64,000 nt of DNA from Rhizaria sp. SCN 62-66 (lineage: Eukaryota; Rhizaria, unplaced). Both the position numbers and the translations under genes were made by a program. Shown here one piece after another: positions 57,515-64,000 of this stretch. Positions within the stretch are counted from its first letter, which is position 1. Each line of letters starts with the position of its first letter. The stretch is from the NCBI GenBank assembly GCA_001724265.1, contig MEDY01000191.1:19165-83164 (forward strand). Reading direction: 5' to 3'. The notes beneath the pieces were generated by a model that had not been told where the DNA came from, made no database searches, and saw nothing but the letters and a program-made list of their open reading frames with translations.

Positions 57515-60500
57515 ATGAGCGAGCCGACGTACACGGTCGAGAAGATTCTGTCGCATCGTGGGCGCGACGCCGATCTTCAGTACCTGGTCAAGTGGGTCGG
57601 CTACGATGAGGAAGGCGACAACTCCTGGGAGCCCGCCGAGAACTTCCTCGACCTCAGCGTGCTGGCGCAGTACAAGCAGCAGGCGCACCTGCCGCTCTCG
57701 GACGCGGAGCGTTACTCGCTTCTCACCGCCACACCCGTGCCAGCCCCCGCACCTGCGCCTGCGCCGGCCAAGGCATCGACGACTCCGAAGGCCTTGATCT
57801 CGAATAAGGCTAAGGCAGTGCCTGCGCCCGCACCTACTACACCGAGTAGCGGTAACAGCTCTAGCAAGAGCAGCAGAGCGCCTGCGTCTGAGGCCGTGGC
57901 CGCTGCTGCTGCGACCGGCCCCACATCATCGCCATCAGCATCCTCGTCGTCATCATTGTCATTACTGGCGGCAGCGACTGCGTCTGCGCCTGTTAAGCCG
58001 CCGCCGGCGACTGCATATGTGAAGCCGGCGGCTGATACCGAGGTATCAGCCTTCAAACCCAGCATCAGCGCCAGTGCCAGCCCCAACTCGAGCAAGAGTT
58101 CGAGCTTTAAGTCAAGCTCTGGATCTAGTAAGACAGACAAGGCCGATAAGAAGGACAAGAAAGATAAGAAGGACAAGAAAGATTACAAGGAACGCTCTTC
58201 TTCTAGCAGCAGCAGCAGCAGCAGCAGTAGTAGCAGCAGTAAGGACAAGAAAGAAAAGAAGAACAAAAAGGACAAAGACGACAAAAAGGACAAGAAGGAT
58301 AGCAGCAGCAGTAGCTCCAAGGACAAGGACAAGAGCCGCAGCTCCACCTTCGTCTCCAGCATCGCCCCATCCTCTGCTCTCGCCCACGGGCCCAGCCCCA
58401 TGCCAGTAGTACCTCTCTACACCGCGGCCCCCGCCGCCGCCGCCTCGGTCCCTGTCTCGTTCCTGGCGCTGACGGCTCCCTCCAAGCTCGCAAGCGCCAT
58501 CTCCGCCCCCGCTCCCGCAAGCAAGGTCGCGGCCCACTCTCCGAGCGCCCACCTGACCCTGTCACTGCCGCCGCCGGCCATGGCCATGGCCGCGGTGCCC
58601 GTCGTCGGGCCCGAGGAGCCGCCCCTGGTGACGCCCGCGGTCCACGCTTGGGTGCAGGCGCAGCTCGTGGCCGAGCCCGCCGCGCGGCGCGTGTGCGCGG
58701 GGCTCACCGCCGTGCTCGACGCCGCCACCGGGGCCCGCAGCCCGCTGACCGAGGCCACCCGGGGCGCCGACGCGGCGCTGTGGCGGGACCGCGTCGCGCC
58801 GCTGCCGCCGCCCGCCGCGCGCGCCTTGCTCACGTACGAGATGCCGCCCGAAGAGGAGCTGCTGCCCGGCGCGTCTTTTGTGCCGAAACTCACACTCGTT
58901 AGCGCGGAACAAGGTACGCGACTGGCTCACCGCTGCTTGGTTTGACTTAAATTTTGCTTAAAACGTATTGATCATGGTTTTAATGTGATGTTTTGGAATT
59001 AAATCTTACCTAAAACATGAATCTCTCACGATATTTCTCCCTAATTTTGTGTGTTTGTTTCGATTTTCTTTGTTCGTGCGGTACAACAGTGCGCAAGAAT
59101 GACATCGCGTTCGCGTCGAAGTACGAGGTGCCGATGATGGTCCATGCTGCCATGTGTACCGTCGTCGGGCTCACCGCGAAGCAGTCGATGCACAAGACGC
59201 TTAGTGACGCGCTGCCGCAGATGCGTCTGAGTCCCGAGACGCGGGCCGCGACGCTCAACGTGCTCGACGACGCCGCCGAGTGCATCGCCACCAAACTGGT
59301 ACGCAGCTTATCCTCAGTTCAAGTCGCCAAACCATCATATCTCCAAATCCAAAGAACTACTCAAGGAATATACTCGAATTTGTATGACTAATTTATCTGT
59401 CTCTTTCACAATATATTTTGCTTTTATCTCTGTATTCTCTGATGTGCGCCATATACTTCTTGTTTTTCTCTCTTCACTCTCGCTTCCCACTTCCCCAGTC
59501 CACCAAGCGGCTCACAGTCGCCGAAGCCCGCCAGCGCCTCAAAGTCGCCAAGGAGGCCCTTGTAGCCGCCCAGAAGGACTCCGACGACAAGGCGAAACGC
59601 GCGCACACGGCCGAGAAACTCTCCGCGCGCGCCGCTGAGCGTGCGCGCGTGGCCAACACCGTGGGGACGCGCACCGACGCCGCAGCGCAGGCGGCTACCG
59701 CGGCCGCGGCCGCGCGCACCGCTAAGGAGGCCGCGGCCGCCGTGGAGGACCGGCGGAAGGGCATCGCGGATGCCGAGGCCGACCTCAAGCTTGCGATAGA
59801 CACGAAGCTCCGGTCGGGCGTATCGAGGACGGGGGCGGCGGTGGCCGCGGGGATCGCGGCGGTGGCCGCGATCAGTGGTGGCACTGCCGCTGCCGCAGCT
59901 GCGGCTGCCGCTGCTGTTGATGGGAAGAGTAATGCTGGCAAGTATGACGACAAGAAGGACCGCAGCAGCAGCGGCAGCGGCAGTGCAAGTAGTCATGATG
60001 CCGGCGACAGCAAGAGCAAGCCTATTAGCGACAAGAGCGGCTCACACAGCAGCAGCAGCAGCAGCAGCAAGAGCAGTGACGCCAAGCCTGCGAAATATGA
60101 CGATAAGTCTAAGGGTCTGTCGAAGGAGTCCAAGTACAGCTCCAAGCCGTCGAAATCTTCTGATAGCTCCAAGTCCAAGAGCTCTAAAGACTGGTCCTCG
60201 AAGAAGGCGTCCAAGAGCACGAGCAAGAGCAGGAGCAGGAGCCGGTACAGTGACGACTCGAGCTCCAGCTCTCTCTCGGACTCAGACTCGTTCTCGGACT
60301 CCAGCTACGGCTCCGACTCGAGCTTTGACTCGGACTCAGACTCGGACTCGAGCTCCTACTCCGACACAGCCTCAGACTTCAGCTCGAGCTCGAGCCCCAA
60401 CTCCAGTTCCGACTCCTCGGACTCTGAGCTCGACTCCGACTCCGAGTCAGAGCGCCGCCGCCGCAAGTCAAGCAGCAGCACCACCAGCAGCTCGAAGACG

Positions 60501-60695
60501 AGCTCCCAGTCAAGCAAGGCCAAGTCCAGGACTCCGTCGCAGCACAAGCGCGCTCTGTCGGACGACTATAGCGACCCCGACAGCGACGCTGACCGCACGG
60601 GCAAGGGCAAGCAGAGCTCGAGCTCGAGGTCCAGCGGGGCTGTCGGTGCTGTTGGCTCTGGCAGCGGCGATAAGCGCGCGCGAGGTGGGCAGTGA
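57515..60695 (+). CDS. HP1-like chromodomain protein with Ser/Lys/Asp-rich regions, 3 exons
   Basis: Exons 57515-58913, 59090-59298 and 59499-60695, 934 aa ending in TGA. Introns are 176 and 200 bp, both with GTACGC donors. Residues 5-~52 are a chromodomain: YTVEKILSHRGRD, then LQYLVKWVGYDEEGDNSWEP and ENFLD. Tyr5, Trp in VKWVGY and the following Tyr/Trp positions supply the aromatic cage for methyl-lysine. No chromoshadow domain is seen. A long Pro/Ala/Ser linker includes a KDKKDKKDKK stretch. Residues ~455-560 form a conserved-looking helical module (KNDIAFASKYEVPMMVHAAM...), then an Ala-rich coiled coil. The tail is Ser/Asp/Lys-rich, ending in a probable nuclear localisation signal. The likely role is reading methylated histone H3; the exact mark is not decidable. 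Confidence 0.8.
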
Positions 60696-61201
60696 GCCTT
60701 TCTGCGCGTGACAACAACAAGCGCAACGATTACATAGAATTACTTAGATAAATAGAATAACAATACATACATCAATCCTATTTAAAATCACAAGACATAG
60801 TTACGTATGAGTTATCTGTATTGGAATACAATCACAACAAAGATTAATAGTGTCTCGCCTCGCGATGGCTCTCGCAGTGCTCGCGCGGGTAGCAAGTGCA
60901 CCGCACGCGAGCGTTGTAACAACTCTCTCCTTCTCCCGCCCGTGTTGCTGTGGCTGCATGCAAAAGTAGATCAAAAGTAGTTCCAAGTCTATAAGTTACT
61001 CGCATCTCTGACTGGCATGGCCTAACACGGCTCAGTTCAGACACAACTAACTCACTCACTTCGTCATTCGCAGCGCTTAAATTCATACAAGCTGCTCTCA
61101 CTCCTTTCTAACTTAGCCACGTGTTCAAACACAATACTCTCGACTTAACTCAACTCGACCCAATTTCACCTCTCTCGGCTCGGCTCCCTCGCGGCCCACG
61201 C
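60696..61201. other. Convergent intergenic region
   Basis: 506 bp, AT-rich, between the chromodomain gene (+) and the UBE2G-type gene (-). Nothing specific was seen. Confidence 0.5.
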
Positions 61202-62341
61202 TCACATCTCCTCCTGCGAGCGGCGCACGATCTGCCTGATCTTGCGCTTGTAGCCCTCGGGGTCGGTCTTGAACTGCACGCACGCGTCGACGTTGGCCGG
61301 CGAGTCGCAGTTGGGATCCGTGAGCATGGACACAACCGAGAGCAGCACCTGCTCGACGCCCAGAATGGGCCGCCACTTTTCGCTCACGGGCTCGTTCGAG
61401 TTGTACTGGTCCTCGGCCGGCTCGTGCAGGATCGAGATGCACACGCGGCCGTCAGGGAACACGTTCGGGTGCCAGAAGCCCTTGGTCTGGAACGTCATCT
61501 GCGGCGGATGCTCGGGGAAGTTGCGCGGGAAACGCAGCGTGGCCGGGAAAAGCCCGCCCTCGAAGGCCGTGTCCTCGGGGCCCTGGATCAGCACGCGCCA
61601 GTGGTAGATGTCGTCGCCAATCAGCCCCACGTTGAGCCCGTCGGGCGGGTCGCGGGACATCTGCTTGAACTGGCTGCGCAGGATCGCCATGCCGTAACCC
61701 GCGCCTTGCGCCGCCGAGCGGGACCGCTTGTTGCTGTTGCTGTTGCTGCTGTCTGCAGCGCTGCTGCTGCCCGACTGCTGCTGCGACGCCACCGCGGCCG
61801 CGGCCGCGGCCGCGGCTGCGGCGGCAGCGCCAGCAGCGGCGGCCGAGGAGGTAGCCGTCGCGCCGTTGCTCCCGATGATGTGGTTGCTGAAGGACGGCGC
61901 GGCGACTGCGGCGTTCGCGATGGCGGCGGCAGAGCTCCACGAAGACCGTACCAGACCGCCGTCGCTGCCGCTGCCACTGCTGCCGCTGTCATTGCTGCTG
62001 CTGCTGCTAGTGTTGGCGCTGACGCTGGCGGTGGCGTTGTCGCTGGCGACGACGTCGTTGTAGGTGCGGCGCGGGCGCGGCGGCACCGGGACGGGGGCCT
62101 CGGTGTTGCTGTCACGCTCGCGGTCGCGGGAGGAGGAGGAAGAGAACTGAGGGGCGGAGCGGGCGACGGCGGCGTCGATCGCGGCAAGAGTGTTGCTGCT
62201 AATGCTCGAAAGTGCGGACGCGGGGGCCGCCGGAGACGCGGATGAGGATGCCGAGGAGGACGACGACGAGGCGGATGAGGTCGCCGTGACCTCATCGGTC
62301 GAGTTGTCGCTCTGGGCTTGAACAGGAGACATCGACGACAT
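61202..62341 (-). CDS. UBE2G: Ubiquitin-conjugating enzyme E2, UBE2G/Ubc7 type
   Basis: Single exon, 379 aa, ATG 62341 to TGA 61202. The last ~165 residues are a complete UBC fold: LRSQFKQMSRDPPDGLNVGL, YHWRVLIQGPEDTAFEGG, FPRNFPEHPPQMTF, HPNVFPDGRVCISIL with catalytic Cys301, then the acidic-loop insertion (HEPAEDQYNSNEPVSEKW) and ILGVEQVLLSVVSMLTDPN. The loop after the active site and the NVDA segment identify the Ubc7/UBE2G group, which acts in ER-associated degradation with Hrd1/gp78-type ligases and builds Lys48 chains. The first ~210 residues are a Ser/Ala-rich disordered extension not found in typical members (about 165-170 aa). The start is the first of two close ATGs; the upstream frame is AT-rich leader. 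Confidence 0.92.
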   Translation of the reverse strand: MSSMSPVQAQSDNSTDEVTATSSASSSSSSASSSASPAAPASALSSISSNTLAAIDAAVARSAPQFSSSSSRDRERDSNTEAPVPVPPRPRRTYNDVVASDNATASVSANTSSSSSNDSGSSGSGSDGGLVRSSWSSAAAIANAAVAAPSFSNHIIGSNGATATSSAAAAGAAAAAAAAAAAAVASQQQSGSSSAADSSNSNSNKRSRSAAQGAGYGMAILRSQFKQMSRDPPDGLNVGLIGDDIYHWRVLIQGPEDTAFEGGLFPATLRFPRNFPEHPPQMTFQTKGFWHPNVFPDGRVCISILHEPAEDQYNSNEPVSEKWRPILGVEQVLLSVVSMLTDPNCDSPANVDACVQFKTDPEGYKRKIRQIVRRSQEEM

Positions 62342-63535
62342 GTTGGGATAAATACGACGTGTACCTTTGTAAAAAGTGCTGCGGTAAAAGAGTTGAAAGA
62401 CGTTCAAGTCCAAAAAGTGGGTGCCTTGGTGGCGAGCGCGGGGTCTGAAGACAAAACGAGGGGGACAAGGTGTCATTAGCAGGAAGCAGGTAATGATGGT
62501 TTTGACAAGAAAGATCATAGGGAAATCTGTAACGCGCAAGGCACAGGTTAACAGTCGTCATTTAATACACAGCTATAAGGTGCCACCTAAAGAAGACATC
62601 ATTTGACTTCACAAAGTGAGTGGGAGTGTTGTTTCTACGTGGTGTTTCACTGCATTCGAGAGCACCTTTCGGTAGATTGCCGCTATGAGATGAAATCAAC
62701 GCAACAAGATGCACCGCTAATAAAACAGACACAATGCTCATGTGGTTATCATATATTGTACGCCGATCACAGTATTGACGACGGAATACGCCGCTGACGA
62801 TCCATTTCGAAGACCCCTCACAGGCGTCGCCTCAACGGGTCGCTCTCTGCCCCGCTGTCTTGGATTGCCCTCGCAAAGGTGCTCACAGTCACTGTAGAGC
62901 AGGGTCTTGATGCGCTGACTTCAAATCAGTATGGCTACATGAAATCATTGTCAAGTGAGCCTTGGTTTTGATATGCTATTGGTCAAATACTCACATATAT
63001 GAAATAATGACTTATTAATGCATAAAAACTGACCCTGTCCCACTATCCCCTAGACCTCCGTCGTGGACTTTGAGAGCGATCCGAGACTCACATCATCCCC
63101 AACAAACGCGGGTCAGAGCCCTGGGCCTTGATGGGAGGACGGTGAGGACTTGAAGTGGTGTAAACATAAACTTGAACAATTTGCCAATGATCCACTCGCA
63201 GCGATATGCTTCTATGTTTACCGCGTACAACACGCTTCGAAAACAAGGCTCTTGTTTTTCGCATTGCGCTTGCGTTGAGTTTTGTGCCTCATCTCGCATG
63301 TCTCTGCGTGACCGCACTTCAGACTCAGCCGAGCCCCTCATCCTGCCTTTTATTTATTCTTCAACTTGAATTCCTTCTTTATATCTCTCTTGTCTCACTT
63401 CTGCCTCTTCTGCTTTGCCTTCCATTGCTCCTATGGTGTGCTCTGTTCCCATCTCCTCTCTTCTTCGTGTCCTTTGCTCTCTTACTTCTTCTTGCCCTCG
63501 CCCTGCCTAACCCTCCCAGCTCACCCCACCGCACC
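62342..63535. promoter_or_regulatory. Divergent intergenic region
   Basis: About 1.2 kb between the UBE2G-type gene (-) and the secreted-protein gene (+). The last 200 bp before ATG 63536 are strongly pyrimidine-rich (TCTCT/CTTCT). A hairpin resembling an anticodon arm occurs near 62923-62939 but does not extend to a tRNA. No other gene was recognised. Confidence 0.4.
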
Positions 63536-64000
63536 ATGCGCTTCTCTACCCTCTTCATCGCCGCCACCGCTGTCGCGACCGCCGCCCTGGCCCCCGCCGC
63601 GGCCCAGGCCCACTCCACGGCCCTCGGCGCGCTGTGCTCCATCGCGCCGGGTCACGTGCTCTGCCTCGAGGCCGCGGCCATCGCCGAGCGCGACGCGGGC
63701 CTTAACATCGACCACGACGACGACGACTCGGGCTCGTGCTCCTGCTCTGTCGGCCACCGCCACGACGGCGTCAGCCGCGAGATCGGCTTCGGCAACGGCG
63801 GCCGCACCGCCAGTACGCTCCAGTACAAGGGCAGCAAGGGCATGCAGGGCTCCTACAAGGGCATGCAGGACTCCTTCAAGGGCGGCAAGGGTATGCAGGG
63901 TTCCTTCAAGGGCGGCAAGGGCATGCAGGGCTCCTTCAAGGGCGGCAAGGGCATGCAGGGCTCCTTCAAGGGCGGCGTCAAGGGCGTGAAGGGCCAGTTC
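63536..64000 (+). CDS. Secreted Gly/Lys repeat protein (3' partial)
   Basis: ATG 63536 opens a frame that runs off the right edge (155 codons). Residues 1-~25 are a classic signal peptide: MRF, a hydrophobic Ala/Leu/Ile core, and an AQA-type cleavage site. Next come a short Cys-containing segment (ALCSIAPGHVLCLEAA), a poly-Asp stretch and CSCSVGHRH. From ~residue 100 the protein is built from a ten-residue repeat, GMQGSFKGGK, in four near-perfect copies plus variants. The protein is probably exported, for example to a wall, scale or extracellular matrix. The family is unknown; the repeat number and the C-terminus lie outside the window. Confidence 0.75.
   Translation, partial: MRFSTLFIAATAVATAALAPAAAQAHSTALGALCSIAPGHVLCLEAAAIAERDAGLNIDHDDDDSGSCSCSVGHRHDGVSREIGFGNGGRTASTLQYKGSKGMQGSYKGMQDSFKGGKGMQGSFKGGKGMQGSFKGGKGMQGSFKGGVKGVKGQF
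63831..63990 (+). repeat. 30-bp coding tandem repeat (GMQGSFKGGK)
   Basis: Near-identical 30-bp units in frame at the 3' end of the window, preceded by shorter variant units (GMQGSYK, GMQDSFK). DNA identity between units is very high. Confidence 0.9.

Noticed and set aside
62870-62960. A tRNA with anticodon UCA (a 5-bp stem with loop CTTCAAA, like an Sec tRNA anticodon arm)
   Set aside because: The D-arm, T-arm and acceptor stem do not fit either a standard or an Sec tRNA. Probably a chance hairpin.

Overview
This window is nuclear DNA from a unicellular eukaryote that I cannot place to a lineage. Genes are densely packed on both strands. Exons are very GC-rich (long GCC/GCG/GGC alanine, glycine and serine runs), while introns and intergenic DNA are much richer in A and T. 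I could model 20 spliceosomal introns of about 117-428 bp, and 12 of their 5' splice sites read GTACG. The gene set is eukaryotic: an RUVBL2-type AAA+ ATPase, a BRE1-type RING ligase, RRP7, ribosomal protein eS21, ATP12, a UBE2G-type E2, DUS4, a chromodomain protein, a DDT-domain protein and a Costars protein.

Layout. 0-10 kb: the C-terminal part of a ketosynthase (+, cut by the window edge), a deoxynucleoside kinase (-), a five-exon mitochondrial carrier (+) and an ankyrin-like gene with a frame break in a hexanucleotide repeat (-). 10-25 kb: an ArsC-type reductase with a basic tail (-), DUS4 (+), an unknown protein with three WG-YDE repeats and a zinc-finger-like segment (-), a coiled-coil protein (+), ATP12 (-) and a Cys/His-rich acidic protein (+). 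25-36 kb: BRE1 (-), RRP7 (+), eS21 (-) and RUVBL2 (-). 36-53 kb: an MDC1-like FHA...tandem-BRCT protein (+), a TMEM245/AI-2E membrane protein (-) and a large DDT/WHIM chromatin protein (-). 53-64 kb: a membrane-anchored deoxyribosyltransferase-like protein (+), a Costars protein (-), a chromodomain protein (+), a UBE2G-type E2 (-) and the start of a secreted repeat protein (+, cut by the window edge). Several of these act on chromatin, ubiquitin or DNA damage, but the order is ordinary eukaryotic gene order and not an operon.

Main result: the code appears to be non-standard, with UAG read as a sense codon, most likely glutamine. None of the 21 genes whose 3' end lies in the window needs UAG as terminator (10 use UAA, 11 use UGA). 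Three otherwise intact genes contain six in-frame UAGs. In the MDC1-like gene UAG sits in a glutamine-rich stretch and separates the FHA half from the BRCT half. In the TMEM245-like gene two UAGs join the transporter to an in-frame 271-codon tail. In the DDT gene one UAG is internal, and two lie in a terminal poly-glutamine tail that then ends in UAA. The CDS spans below for these three genes assume UAG is sense; a standard-code annotation would truncate all three.
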